The notes: generated by a model from the sequence alone, not told the origin. A stretch of 34,259 nucleotides of DNA from Clostridia bacterium (GCA_900768425.1 CAAGCR010000001.1:1-34259), one strand, 5' to 3'. Counted from the stretch's first letter, positions 8,551 to 17,270 are shown. A program made the numbers and translations.

Positions 8551-9216
8551 CTATTTCTCATTTTTGATTACTTTTCCGCTATTTACATCTATAAGCAAAC
8601 TTTTGGTGGTCAATGCCCTATCTATAAAACTAAAATACCAAAACTTTTCATCGTAAGTTGGTTTGCTTACAACTTTTAAATAACATTCGCAATTTAGTGT
8701 GTTATTAAAGAATAATTTTTCAAACTCCAAACTTAGTTGATTGCCGGCAATTTTTAGTGCATCTTTATATTGAATTTTCCACGATGAACTTATCATATTT
8801 AACTTGCACTGCTCTGTTTGATTTTTTAAATTTAATGTTATTTCATCGTTTTGTGTTATTATCTTTTCTAGGTCTACCATATATTTATTTTCAAAAGGAC
8901 TTCGTTCTAACTGATAGTCTTTTTTATTGCCATTAATGTCAACGCTCACACAAACTGACTTATATGAATATTCGGTTTTAAAATCTAGTGCCAAAACACC
9001 ACACTCTTTTTTGTTTGTAGATACACCATCATAAGCAAAGGTTTCTTCTCTATATCCGCAAGACAAATCGGCATAAAAAAGAGAATTTTCACCGGTGAAA
9101 AAATTGATACGTAAGTCGGACATATTTTCATTTATTAATTTTTCATAATTAATACTGCAACCACAAAATAATGTTACACAAATGGCTACAAGTAAACCAC
9201 ATAAAACTTTTTTCAT
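8551..9216 (-). CDS. Putative lipoprotein of unknown function
   Basis: Starting at the ATG at 9216 gives a 221-residue protein with a lipoprotein signal peptide: MKK, a hydrophobic core, then LFCGC as a slightly weak lipobox. A longer reading from a TTG at 9243 would put residues before the signal peptide and is less likely. The remainder is mixed alpha/beta with no recognised domain. The C-terminal part (YDEKFWYFSFID, then LLIDVNSGKVIKNEK) resembles a PepSY- or peptidase-propeptide-like strand pair, but this is weak. No Shine-Dalgarno sequence is evident before either start. It diverges from the aldolase gene, so the 140-base gap probably holds both promoters. Confidence 0.65.
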   Translation of the reverse strand: MKKVLCGLLVAICVTLFCGCSINYEKLINENMSDLRINFFTGENSLFYADLSCGYREETFAYDGVSTNKKECGVLALDFKTEYSYKSVCVSVDINGNKKDYQLERSPFENKYMVDLEKIITQNDEITLNLKNQTEQCKLNMISSSWKIQYKDALKIAGNQLSLEFEKLFFNNTLNCECYLKVVSKPTYDEKFWYFSFIDRALTTKSLLIDVNSGKVIKNEK

Positions 9217-9287
9217 AATATATTTAATGCAAAAGCAATACAAAATATTTTGATTTTTTTGTCTAAAATGCTAAAATTAAACATATG

Positions 9288-9296
9288 TGATATGAT
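9288..9296 (+). promoter_or_regulatory. Extended -10 promoter for the aldolase gene
   Basis: TGATATGAT at 9288-9296 reads as an extended -10 element (TGn plus TATGAT), about 60 bases before the ATG at 9356. No good -35 box is visible. Confidence 0.4.
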
Positions 9297-9355
9297 TTAA
9301 AATGTATTTATGTTTTTAAATCAACAAACTAATTAAAAATTATTAGGAGATTTTT

Positions 9356-10273
9356 ATGAAAATACAAGAAATATATAAAGATGCCATACAAAATGGCTAT
9401 GCACTAGGTGCTTTTAATTTTGTTAATTTAGAAAGTTTAACAGCAATTTTAGATGCCGCCCAAGAACTAAACACTCCCGTTATTGTTGCCGTAAGTGAAA
9501 GTGCTTTTAAGTATATGGGCTTTGAGATGTTAAAAGGAATTATTGAAGGAGCAAGAAAAACATACACTGTTCCATTCTTTGTTCATTTAGACCATGGCAA
9601 AAGTTTAGAAATGTGTCAAAGAGCAATCTCGTGCGGATTTGACTCTGTTATGATTGATGCATCTTCTTTGCCTTTTGAAGAAAATATTAATCTTACAAAA
9701 TCGGTTGTTGATTATGCTCACAAATATGGCATACAAGTAGAAGCCGAACTAGGTAGACTGAAAGGTGTTGAAGATGATATATCTGCAAGCGAGCATTTGT
9801 TTACCGACCCAATGGAAGCGAAAATGTTTGTGGAACTAACCGGAGTTGACTCACTTGCCATCGCGATTGGCACTAGTCATGGCGTAAATAAATTTGTTGG
9901 CGAGCCTAAAATACGAACCGACATTTTAAGTGAAATTGAAAAAGTAATTCCAATCACTCCACTTGTTTTGCATGGTGCATCTAGTGTACCACAAGATGTC
10001 AAAGCCGAACTTATAAAATATGGTGCTAGTTTAAAAGATGCAAAAGGTGTGCCAGAAGAAATTCTAAACGAAGTTTCTACAAAACATCATATTGTAAAAA
10101 TTAATCAAGATAGTGATATAAGAATGGTAACTACTCTTGCAGTTAGAAAATATTTAACCGAAACCCCAACCGAAATTGATATTCGTAAATATTTAGGACA
10201 AGCAAAAAAAGACATTTCCGCAATGGTAAAACATAGAATAAAAGATGTGTTTAATACCAAAGAAATAAAATAA
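9356..10273 (+). CDS. fba: Class II fructose-bisphosphate aldolase
   Basis: The 305-residue protein is a zinc-dependent class II aldolase of the FbaA/GatY/KbaY family. It cleaves fructose 1,6-bisphosphate (or a related ketose bisphosphate) into two triose phosphates in glycolysis or gluconeogenesis. Key residues are HLDHGKS (77-83, Asp79 catalytic and His80 a zinc ligand), EAELG (129-133), GTSHG with His175, and LHGAS with His206. The usual NxDTD substrate loop reads NQDSD (250-254). Length fits the Bacillus-type enzyme. A TAGGAG ribosome binding site lies seven bases before the ATG. It is monocistronic and convergent with the next lipoprotein gene. Tagatose-bisphosphate specificity cannot be excluded, but no tagatose genes are nearby. 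Confidence 0.93.
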   Translation: MKIQEIYKDAIQNGYALGAFNFVNLESLTAILDAAQELNTPVIVAVSESAFKYMGFEMLKGIIEGARKTYTVPFFVHLDHGKSLEMCQRAISCGFDSVMIDASSLPFEENINLTKSVVDYAHKYGIQVEAELGRLKGVEDDISASEHLFTDPMEAKMFVELTGVDSLAIAIGTSHGVNKFVGEPKIRTDILSEIEKVIPITPLVLHGASSVPQDVKAELIKYGASLKDAKGVPEEILNEVSTKHHIVKINQDSDIRMVTTLAVRKYLTETPTEIDIRKYLGQAKKDISAMVKHRIKDVFNTKEIK

Positions 10274-10315
10274 TTGAAAATTATTAAAAATTAATTAAAA
10301 AATAAATAATTTACA

Positions 10316-10362
10316 AAAACAAGGCAAAATTGTTATTATTCGCACAATTTTGCCTTGTTTTT
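10316..10362. terminator. Terminator after the aldolase gene, possibly bidirectional (AACAAGGCAAAA stem)
   Basis: Eighteen-base perfect arms (10316-10333 and 10344-10361) close a 10-base loop and are followed by U. The stem is a one-base variant of the one at 8307. A-runs on the left and T-runs on the right allow use by both the aldolase gene and the facing lipoprotein gene. Confidence 0.85.
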
Positions 10363-10469
10363 ATTGAAAATATATTTAAATTTATTTTGATTTAATTCGT
10401 ATTTATTTAATAAATTAATCTGAATTGTTTTAAATAAGTTTTATTAAATATTTATCTGCCAAAATTTTA

Positions 10470-11297
10470 TTATTCATATGTCCAGTCTATGGTTGGTACA
10501 TTATCAAAATCGTAAGTAAGTGAAGCATTGCCTTTTGTGTGGTCGATGTTAATTGTTTGAACTCTATAATCAGTTCCAACAACTGCAACTATATCAAAAG
10601 TATTACCACTTACAGTTATTTTGTATGTTAGCACTAATGTGTTAGTATTAATAGTTAATAATTTATTAGTTATTGTATTTGATGAGTCTATATATGCACC
10701 TAAGTATGAATGAGTATAAATTTGTTCTTTGGTGTATGTACTATTTGAAACACTATTTGTTTCAGAACTATATTCTTTATTTGTTGCCAAGTTATATATT
10801 GTGTAGTTACCCTCAGCCCCACTACTATTCATATGCAACTCTTTTAAGCAGTTATTATTAACCGTAACTTTTGTATGGATTGTTTCATTTTCTGTTCCAA
10901 CATTTACTTTAAAAACTGCTTGTACTTTTTCTGCATTAAAGATTTTGTTTTGAACTCTTCTAAGTGCATCATCAAAATCTAAAACAACATATTCTACATT
11001 AATTTGTTTACCTTTATATGTGATAGTCATTGCTCTTTCGCCTATTGTTGTAGTATCAAAACCTGTAATCATATCGCCTGATATAACTAATTCTTTTTGA
11101 CTATCATCGCTATAAGTTAAAACTAATTTTGCACCATTTAGGTCTATGTTTTCATTTAGTAAATATTGTGTTTTAATGTTGGCACTTAACCCAATATTAA
11201 CCAATTCTTTTTCGTTGCAACCAGCAACAAGCAACACACCAGCAAAGCAAATAATTGCCAAGGCTAGTTTTGCAAATATATTTATTGTTTTTTTCAT
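10470..11297 (-). CDS. Lipoprotein with one bacterial Ig-like domain
   Basis: The 275-residue protein has a clear lipoprotein signal, hydrophobic core then LVAGC (lipid Cys at 27). Residues about 35-106 form one Ig-like beta domain of the type Y..NE.IDL.GA.L..TYSDDS...L......GFDTTTIGE..MTITYKGK, similar to the group 3 bacterial Ig-like domain found in Firmicute surface proteins. The C-terminal 165 residues are Thr/Asn/Ser-rich and beta-rich, and not recognised. It should sit on the outer face of the membrane. The ribosome binding site is weak (AAGAAG close to ATG, with GGAG 14 bases away). It follows the YitT-family gene by about 75 bases. Confidence 0.75.
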   Translation of the reverse strand: MKKTINIFAKLALAIICFAGVLLVAGCNEKELVNIGLSANIKTQYLLNENIDLNGAKLVLTYSDDSQKELVISGDMITGFDTTTIGERAMTITYKGKQINVEYVVLDFDDALRRVQNKIFNAEKVQAVFKVNVGTENETIHTKVTVNNNCLKELHMNSSGAEGNYTIYNLATNKEYSSETNSVSNSTYTKEQIYTHSYLGAYIDSSNTITNKLLTINTNTLVLTYKITVSGNTFDIVAVVGTDYRVQTINIDHTKGNASLTYDFDNVPTIDWTYE

Positions 11298-11370
11298 AAA
11301 TTCTTCTTAATTCTCCTTTTTATTACAAATAGATAATAACCTTTTATATTCTTTTTGTCAAACAATCTCC

Positions 11371-12363
11371 TTAAATATTATCTTTATTATTTGCATTTTC
11401 ATCTAATATTTCTTGGCTCTTTACATCAATTATTTGATTGTTGGACTCTTTATTTTTAGATTTTGGTCTTTTGTTTTCGTTTGTAAGTGGCAAAAATCCG
11501 TACCCCATTGCTTCGCTTATTGGCATTGAGTATACAAATGCATCTTTATCTAGCGAAGATACAATTTGTCGAAGTTTAACCGACTCTGACCTAGTTACAA
11601 CTGTCATCAAAACTTTTTGTTCTTTTTTGGTATACATACCTTCCGCTTCAAAGCCTGTGACACCGCGTTCTAATGTATGCATAATTTCATAACTTATGTT
11701 TTCGTAGTTGTTAGATATTATATAGTATGCTCTCACCCCTTGAACTCCCGCAACTATTACATCGGAAAGTTTTGTCATAATATAGATTGCAATTAGAGAA
11801 TATAAAGATAACTTTAAATCGCCATAAGCTACAAATGAAAGTATGACAACTATTGTATCAACAATTAAAACTAAGTTGCCTACTGTTAGAAATTTGAAAC
11901 GTTTGCCAAGTATGTTCGCTAGCATATCGCTTCCACCTGTTGAGCCATGTCCGCGGAATACTAGCCCTAAGCCGATACCCATAACAACACCGCCATAAAT
12001 TGCACATAGAAGTAAATCGTTAGAGTCTAAACCTATATTAAACTTACATATCTCTATAAATAAAGAATAGCCTAAAATGCCTATTGCTGAGTTTATTGCA
12101 AAATTTATTCCCATCTTTTTTAATGAGAAAAAGAACAATACACCATTTATTGCTAGGTATAATAGCGATGCCGGTATTCTAAAATTTAAGTGATCGGCAA
12201 TTACATTTGATATGATTGAACACAGACCCGCAAAACCGCTTGGAGATATATGATTTGCATCTAAAAATACATTAAACGCAAAACCCATTAAAAATGTTCC
12301 CGCGATTACCAAAAGTGCATTGAACAAATATTTTAAATTCTTTTTTGTGAATATTTTTTTCAT
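11371..12363 (-). CDS. YitT-family membrane protein
   Basis: The 330-residue protein has five to six hydrophobic helices in its first 210 residues, with the family hallmarks of a conserved SPSGFAGL segment near residue 36 and GGVVMGIGLGLVFRGHGSTGGSDMLA (split here as GGVVMGIGLGL and VFRGHGSTGGSDML, about 124-149). A C-terminal soluble DUF2179-like domain follows (about 218-300), with YEIMHTLERGVTGFEAEGMY. The extra hydrophilic tail (KRPKSKNKESNN onward) is variable. YitT proteins are common in Firmicutes and of unknown transport function. AAAGGAT serves as ribosome binding site six bases from the ATG. It lies downstream of tsaD and may be transcribed with it, past the intervening hairpin element. 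Confidence 0.88.
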   Translation of the reverse strand: MKKIFTKKNLKYLFNALLVIAGTFLMGFAFNVFLDANHISPSGFAGLCSIISNVIADHLNFRIPASLLYLAINGVLFFFSLKKMGINFAINSAIGILGYSLFIEICKFNIGLDSNDLLLCAIYGGVVMGIGLGLVFRGHGSTGGSDMLANILGKRFKFLTVGNLVLIVDTIVVILSFVAYGDLKLSLYSLIAIYIMTKLSDVIVAGVQGVRAYYIISNNYENISYEIMHTLERGVTGFEAEGMYTKKEQKVLMTVVTRSESVKLRQIVSSLDKDAFVYSMPISEAMGYGFLPLTNENKRPKSKNKESNNQIIDVKSQEILDENANNKDNI

Positions 12364-12444
12364 TTTTTATCCTTTATATTATTGTGTGTATTTTTTTAGA
12401 AATGTCCACATAAAAATAAATTTTTTAAGTGGTTTGTTTTTTTG

Positions 12445-12571
12445 CTTGGTGGCGAGATGGACTCTCCCCGCCATTTCTAACTTTGCCAAAAGCAAAGTTA
12501 GAGTGCTTGACTCCGTCAAGCACAAATTTTCTTGCAAAAAATTTTTAAATGGCGGGGTCTCCTATACCCCT
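12445..12571. repeat. Four-way-junction-like inverted repeat element between tsaD and the YitT gene
   Basis: An outer 11-base stem CCCCGCCATTT (12466-12476)/AAATGGCGGGG (12547-12557) encloses three successive hairpins: TAACTTTGC/GCAAAGTTA (12478-12500), GTGCTTGAC/GTCAAGCAC (12503-12523) and AAATTTT/AAAATTT (12524-12544). Flanks can form alternatives: GGCG...CGCC (12451-12472) and GGGG...CCCC (12554-12570). The element is more GC-rich than its surroundings, and no U-tract follows on the minus strand. It carries no ORF. Its function is unknown: a mobile palindromic element or a structured RNA are both possible. Confidence 0.8.
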
Positions 12572-13627
12572 CTACAACGGCAAAGTAGATTTAGCCGTCA
12601 AATCAAAATCAGCACACTTAGCCCCCGCAAGAAGTTCATAATAAGCCATAGAACCAATCATTGCGGCATTATCTGTACAATATTTAAGTTCCGGCATATA
12701 TAACTTAAAGCCAAGTTCTTCACTTTTTTCTGTTAGTTCTTTTTTCAAAAATGAGTTAGCAGACACTCCGCCTGCAACAACCAACTTTTTAGAATTTCTT
12801 TCTTGCATAGCCTTTAATGTTTTACCGGCAAGCTCATTTACGACAAAAGTTTGAAAACTAGCCGAAACATCTGGTATGCTAATTTTTTCACCTTTTTGTT
12901 CCTTGTTGTGAACATAATTTATAACGGCAGTTTTTATTCCGCTAAACGAAAAATTATAAGTCCCCGCCAAAATATTCTTATGTGCAAAATTGATGTTAGA
13001 CTCGCCTTCTTTGGCATACTTATCTATATTAACACCACCGGGATAACTAAGCCCCATAACTCTTGCAACTTTGTCAAACGCTTCACCAACGGCATCGTCA
13101 ACGGTTGCACCTATTTTAGTGAATTTGGTATAACTTTCCACATCTAAAATTGCGGTGTGCCCACCACTTATAAGCAAACAAGTAAAAGGAGGAGTTAAAT
13201 CTTCGTGCGAGATATAATTGCTTGCGATATGTCCTTTTATATGATTAATTGCAAGAAGTGGTTTATTTAAAGCATAAGCAAGCCCCTTGGCATAATTTAC
13301 GCCAACAAGCAAAGCTCCAAGAAGCCCAGCACCATAAGTTACGGCAATTAAGTCAATATCATCAAAAGTAAGATTTGCTCTTGTAAGTGCTTCTTTTGTG
13401 ACATTGTCAATAGCCAAAATATGATTACGTGATGCAACTTCTGGCACAACTCCACCAAAACGCTTATGAATTTCAATTTGAGTGTCAATTACACAAGACA
13501 AAACCTTGCGACCGTTTTCAACAATAGCAACACTTGTTTCATCGCAAGATGACTCTATTGCCAAAATTTTAACACTGTCCTTGTTTTTTATTTCTTCCAA
13601 TTTTTTATCCATTAAATCTTTATACAT
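12572..13627 (-). CDS. tsaD: tRNA N6-threonylcarbamoyladenosine transferase TsaD
   Basis: Beginning at the ATG at 13627 (preceded by AAAAGG) gives a 351-residue protein. An ATG seven codons upstream has a poorer site. TsaD (Kae1/Gcp family) transfers the threonylcarbamoyl group to A37 of ANN-decoding tRNAs, acting with TsaB, TsaE and TsaC, none of which is in this window. ASKHA-fold motifs are ILAIESSCDETSVA (21-34), the iron/zinc motif HIKGH (129-133), ISGGHT about 30 residues further on and VAGGVSANS near 300. The length is slightly above the usual because of an N-terminal lead of about 20 residues. It lies 55 bases after the prfB stop and is probably cotranscribed. Confidence 0.95.
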   Translation of the reverse strand: MYKDLMDKKLEEIKNKDSVKILAIESSCDETSVAIVENGRKVLSCVIDTQIEIHKRFGGVVPEVASRNHILAIDNVTKEALTRANLTFDDIDLIAVTYGAGLLGALLVGVNYAKGLAYALNKPLLAINHIKGHIASNYISHEDLTPPFTCLLISGGHTAILDVESYTKFTKIGATVDDAVGEAFDKVARVMGLSYPGGVNIDKYAKEGESNINFAHKNILAGTYNFSFSGIKTAVINYVHNKEQKGEKISIPDVSASFQTFVVNELAGKTLKAMQERNSKKLVVAGGVSANSFLKKELTEKSEELGFKLYMPELKYCTDNAAMIGSMAYYELLAGAKCADFDLTAKSTLPL

Positions 13628-13682
13628 ATTTTTACCTTTTAAAAACATTCTTTTAACGACTATTTTACATAAGTTTTTATGC

Positions 13683-14784
13683 TTATCTTGCTTTTACCAA
13701 ATAATCGTTTATAAATGGTTGTATATTGCCGTTCATAACACTTTGTATATCACTATCTTCAAAATTTGTTCTGTGATCCTTAACCATTGTATAAGGCTGG
13801 AACACGTATGAGCGAATTTGACTTCCCCATTCAATTTTTTTAATTTCACCGCGGATATCATTTACTTTTGCCATTTCCTCTTCTTCTGCTTTTTGAGCAA
13901 GTTTTGAGTATAGCATTTTCATACACATTTCCCTATTTTGAATTTGGCTTCTTTCATTTTGGCACGCAACAATTATGCCAGTTGGAATGTGTGTAATTCT
14001 TATAGCACTTTCGGTTTTATTTACGTGTTGTCCACCTGCACCGGAAGAACGGTAAGTATCAATTTTTAAGTCCTCTTGCCTTATTTCAATATTTGGAGTT
14101 TCTTCTAAAACCGGCATAACATCTAAACTCGCAAAACTGGTATGCCTTCTTGCATTTGAGTCAAAAGGCGAAATTCTAACCAAACGATGAACACCTTTTT
14201 CGCACTTTAAATAGCCATAAGCATATTCTCCGCAAACCTGAAAAGTTATACTTTTTAAACCCGCCTCATCGCCATCTAAACTATCCAAAACCTTAATTGT
14301 GAACTTGTGCTTTTCTGCATACATTGTATACATTCTATAAAGCATACTAACCCAGTCCTGAGCTTCAGTTCCGCCAGCACCTGCGTGCAAGGTTAATATT
14401 GCATCACCGCTATCATACTTTCCAGAAAGCAATGTTTCTATTTTAAAATTTGTAAGGTTTTCTTCCAAAGTGCTAAGAGTTGAAAGCAAAGATTTTTCCG
14501 TATCTTCATCCGGTTCAATCCCCAAAAGTTCTATTGCAACCTCGCAATCGGAAATTAAATTTTCAATCTCTTTTAGTTTTTCGCACTTTTCTTCCCTTAG
14601 TTTTAATTCTTTTCCGACTTTTTGCACATTATGTAAATCATCATAAAAATTAGGGGCAAGTTGCATTTTTTTGTATTCTGCAATTTCTGAGTTTAATTTG
14701 TTTAAGTCAAAGACACTCCTTAATTAAATTTAATTGTTCTTTGGCTAAATCTAACCTTTTTATTTCGTTTTCAATAATTATCAT
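13683..14784 (-). CDS. prfB: Peptide chain release factor 2 with programmed +1 frameshift
   Basis: RF2 reads UGA and UAA stops and releases the peptide through its GGQ motif. The gene starts at the ATG at 14784 (AGGAG five bases upstream). It encodes 25 codons, then meets TGA at 14709-14707 in the context AGGAG TGT CTT TGA C. This is the classic RF2 autoregulatory frameshift: ribosomes slip +1 at CTT-T and continue with GAC. The joined product is 366 residues, with SPF at 205-207 (stop-codon recognition) and GGQ at 250-252, the same numbering as E. coli RF2. The internal ATG at 14666 is not the true start. Low RF2 should favour the shift. It forms the head of a prfB-tsaD group. Confidence 0.95.
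14704..14720 (-). promoter_or_regulatory. prfB frameshift site
   Basis: On the minus strand the internal Shine-Dalgarno-like AGGAG (14720-14716) is followed by TGT, the slippery CTT (14712-14710), the in-frame stop TGA (14709-14707) and C. Spacing of three bases between AGGAG and CTT matches the canonical element. Confidence 0.95.
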
Positions 14785-14915
14785 AAATTCTCCTAAAATA
14801 CTACAAAATATATATTTTTAACTAATTTATTAAAAAATAATAAATCTTTAATTTAATAATTATTATTTTTAATAATTTTTTTAATTAAAATATTAAATTT
14901 TAAATGTTATTACAC

Positions 14916-14962
14916 AAAAAAATAGTATTCTTAAATACTTAACAATTAAAGAATACTATTTT
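14916..14962 (-). terminator. Terminator of the zincin/HAD operon
   Basis: Arms AAAATAGTATTCTT (14919-14932) and AAGAATACTATTTT (14949-14962) pair perfectly around 16 bases. The minus-strand transcript then runs into U's. It lies six bases past the HAD stop codon. Confidence 0.85.
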
Positions 14963-14967
14963 AAAAA

Positions 14968-15819
14968 CTAAAAGTCAACTTTATTGCTTTTTTGTGCCTT
15001 TGATAATTCTTTTAAATTAAAGTTAATTTTGTCACTTTTGATAATTGCTTTAACAATTGTTTCAAGCATTTTACCTTTTGAATAATCTGCTTCGGCAATA
15101 TAGTTAATTTTATTATTTGCCAGCAAATCTTTTAAATATTTTTTTTGCTTCTCATTATCTTTGTAGATTCCTATTGCTTTGCCACCACTTTTCATAACAA
15201 GACGCATACAAGGAATGTCGGTTTCACTATCGCCTAAATAAATCATATTTTCAAATGGCACTAAACGACTATCTTGGTCTAACATATCATTTATGCTATT
15301 GTCGGTTTCGTCTAGGCAACCTTTATTAACTCTGTACAAATATTGAGTTTTGTTGGTATAGTTAATTGAAATGCTTGGCCAAATTGGTTCTCCTTGTTCG
15401 TTATAGATATATGAACAAGCGTAAATCTTTTTGAAGTATTTTGCAATAGGTGTGCCTTCAATAATTTCCTTTATGCCAGAAGAAATAATAAAATGCTCAA
15501 CATTTACCCCTATTTCTTCACCATATTTATTGATACGTTCAAACCAAGTTTCAACGCCTTCAAAAAATTTAACAGTTTTGCCATACTCGGCAAATTTTTC
15601 TTTTGTTAAAATAATGCCTTTATCTTTTGCTTCTTTTACCATTGAATACATATTTGCTAGCATTCTATCTGATATATTCTTTTCACAAAAGTAGTTTTGT
15701 TTTGTCCAAAATTCGTTTGGTGTAAATCCTAAATCATCAAAGAATTTAAACTCTTGCATATTTTTTGGAGATAAAGTCATATCAAAATCATAACATATCG
15801 CGACTGTCGGTTTCTTCAT
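14968..15819 (-). CDS. HAD-superfamily phosphatase
   Basis: The 283-residue protein is a haloacid-dehalogenase-type phosphohydrolase. Motif I is YDFDMTLS (10-17, Asp11 nucleophile and Asp13 acid/base), motif II FIISSG (110-115), and motif IV YLGDSETDIPC (194-204) holds the metal-binding acidic residues. A helical cap lies between motifs I and II. It resembles the phosphoserine-phosphatase-like class found in many gut Firmicutes; the substrate cannot be told. Its ATG lies inside the end of the upstream zincin gene (32-base overlap), with AAGGAG eight bases before it, so translation is likely coupled. A terminator follows immediately. Confidence 0.85.
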   Translation of the reverse strand: MKKPTVAICYDFDMTLSPKNMQEFKFFDDLGFTPNEFWTKQNYFCEKNISDRMLANMYSMVKEAKDKGIILTKEKFAEYGKTVKFFEGVETWFERINKYGEEIGVNVEHFIISSGIKEIIEGTPIAKYFKKIYACSYIYNEQGEPIWPSISINYTNKTQYLYRVNKGCLDETDNSINDMLDQDSRLVPFENMIYLGDSETDIPCMRLVMKSGGKAIGIYKDNEKQKKYLKDLLANNKINYIAEADYSKGKMLETIVKAIIKSDKINFNLKELSKAQKSNKVDF

Positions 15820-16888
15820 TCTTTTCTTCTCCTTTTTTCATAGTTTTTTTAAAATTTTTCCAGCCTTTTTTTAAATAGTCATCAAGTTTATTTGTATAAT
15901 CTTTGCATATAAAATCATGAATATCCTTAAAATTTTCAGCGTTATATTCGTTTACCAAAAATAAGTTAATTAATTCGTCTAAATCACATTGGAATAAGTC
16001 ATATATATCCTCATAAAAATAACTATGAAATACTTTTTCTGAATTAAGTCCTGTGCAGGCAAACCTATCATCTCTATCATCTTGATGCAGTCTATCATAT
16101 GCTTTACTAAATACATTTAAAGTTCTTTCTCTTGCTAAACCCCTTGCCCTTCTTTCAAGTGGTGAATAAAGATAAGAAAACTTACGCAACATATCCAAAT
16201 ATTCTGCATTCTCGCTTGTGGAGTCAATCTTTGTATAGTTTATAGAAATAAGAGAATTTTTTAATAACAATATTTCCTCTTTCATTTTCTCAGTTATCAT
16301 TTCCATTTTTTTTGTCTCAAAATTTTTTATCTTTCCACTAATAGGTAACGCAAGAGTGGCTTCGGTTAATTCTTTAACATTATGAACTTCAGGTAAATAT
16401 TTATTATACTTTAAGAATAAATATTTACTATTATATTTATCATTAAAATGAACTGTTTCGTGAAAAATTGTATTTAATGCTTCAAATCCGTTGGCACAAT
16501 CGACATATTCAAAATTTAGATAGATAAAGCCATCGGAAGATGAACTACCTAATGTGTTTGAATCACAATCTAAATCTTTATATAAAAATCTAAAAGATAT
16601 AACATTGTCAAAAGGGTGACCTAATGATATTAAAAAGTCATTACCTGCCCATTTCAAAAGACGCAATTTTTGAGCGATGGCTAAATCTTGCCAATAACGA
16701 TTAGTAAAGCCTTTGTAATAGTCATTTCTTTTAAATGTAACTTTTTCGCCAGTTTCAAAGTCATCAACAGAAACATCATCGTTAGAGTCAATAAAAAAAC
16801 GAATATTTACCCAATCATTATCTGCTTTTAAATTACCAGTTAATCTAATACCCATATTATTTAAAAATTTTTGATTACTAATATACAT
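15788..16888 (-). CDS. Putative zincin-type metallopeptidase, unrecognised family
   Basis: The 366-residue soluble protein has HETVHFND (143-150), a good HExxH zinc motif at the end of a hydrophobic helix (GFEALNTIFHETVHF). About 95 residues later comes PLERRARGLARE (243-254), whose Glu245 could be the third ligand, as in gluzincin-like and conjugation-associated zincins. There is no signal peptide or membrane helix, so it acts in the cytosol. The N-terminal 120 residues are beta-rich and unrecognised; the C-terminus is Lys/Glu-rich. There is no ribosome binding site, and a promoter ends six bases before the ATG, so the mRNA is probably leaderless. It overlaps and is cotranscribed with a HAD phosphatase. 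Peptidase activity is an inference from the motif. Confidence 0.65.
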   Translation of the reverse strand: MYISNQKFLNNMGIRLTGNLKADNDWVNIRFFIDSNDDVSVDDFETGEKVTFKRNDYYKGFTNRYWQDLAIAQKLRLLKWAGNDFLISLGHPFDNVISFRFLYKDLDCDSNTLGSSSSDGFIYLNFEYVDCANGFEALNTIFHETVHFNDKYNSKYLFLKYNKYLPEVHNVKELTEATLALPISGKIKNFETKKMEMITEKMKEEILLLKNSLISINYTKIDSTSENAEYLDMLRKFSYLYSPLERRARGLARERTLNVFSKAYDRLHQDDRDDRFACTGLNSEKVFHSYFYEDIYDLFQCDLDELINLFLVNEYNAENFKDIHDFICKDYTNKLDDYLKKGWKNFKKTMKKGEEKNEETDSRDML

Positions 16889-16894
16889 ACCATT

Positions 16895-16923
16895 ATTTTA
16901 CTAGACAAATCACCATTAGTCAA
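16895..16923 (-). promoter_or_regulatory. Promoter placed for a leaderless zincin mRNA
   Basis: On the minus strand TTGACT (16923-16918), a 17-base spacer and TAAAAT (16900-16895). Only six bases separate the -10 box from the ATG at 16888, and no Shine-Dalgarno sequence is present. Confidence 0.65.
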
Positions 16924-17165
16924 TAGGCAAAATTCCCAAAATCCAATAAATCACATCAATTAAGTTGATTTTTAAAATATACAAATATAGTTTGAGATGA
17001 TTTTTCCTTTACTATAGTAATTAACAAAAATACCAGCTGGATTAATTTTCCCAGTAAACAAAAAATTTAATATGTTTTTATTTACTTTATAAAACAACAA
17101 AATATCTATTTATCACAAAATAAAACCCCACCGCACAGTTTATACAACTACCGGTTGAGAGTACA
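16924..17165. other. Gap without a recognised gene
   Basis: AT-rich sequence between the zincin promoter and the rplA terminator. I see no ORF, repeat or RNA gene in it. Confidence 0.6.
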
Positions 17166-17214
17166 CAAAAAAACAAGGTAAAATTGTGTGATTACATCAA
17201 TTTTACCTTGTTTT
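17166..17214 (-). terminator. Terminator after rplA (AACAAGGTAAAA stem)
   Basis: Seventeen-base perfect arms (17170-17186 and 17198-17214) close an 11-base loop, and a run of U follows on the minus-strand transcript. The stem is the same as at 8307. It ends the rpmG-secE-nusG-rplK-rplA group. Confidence 0.9.
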
Positions 17215-17270
17215 AGTGAATTAAATTTTTGTAAATAAATACAATATTTAACTTACAATTTGTTTAAAAA

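Noticed and set aside
12320..12703. A plus-strand 127-residue ORF across the tsaD/YitT gap
   Set aside because: It runs through the inverted-repeat element and the ends of both neighbouring genes; no motifs.
13683..14666. prfB as a shorter 327-residue gene starting at an internal ATG
   Set aside because: The upstream 25-codon frame with the canonical frameshift site and correct GGQ numbering shows the internal ATG is not the start.
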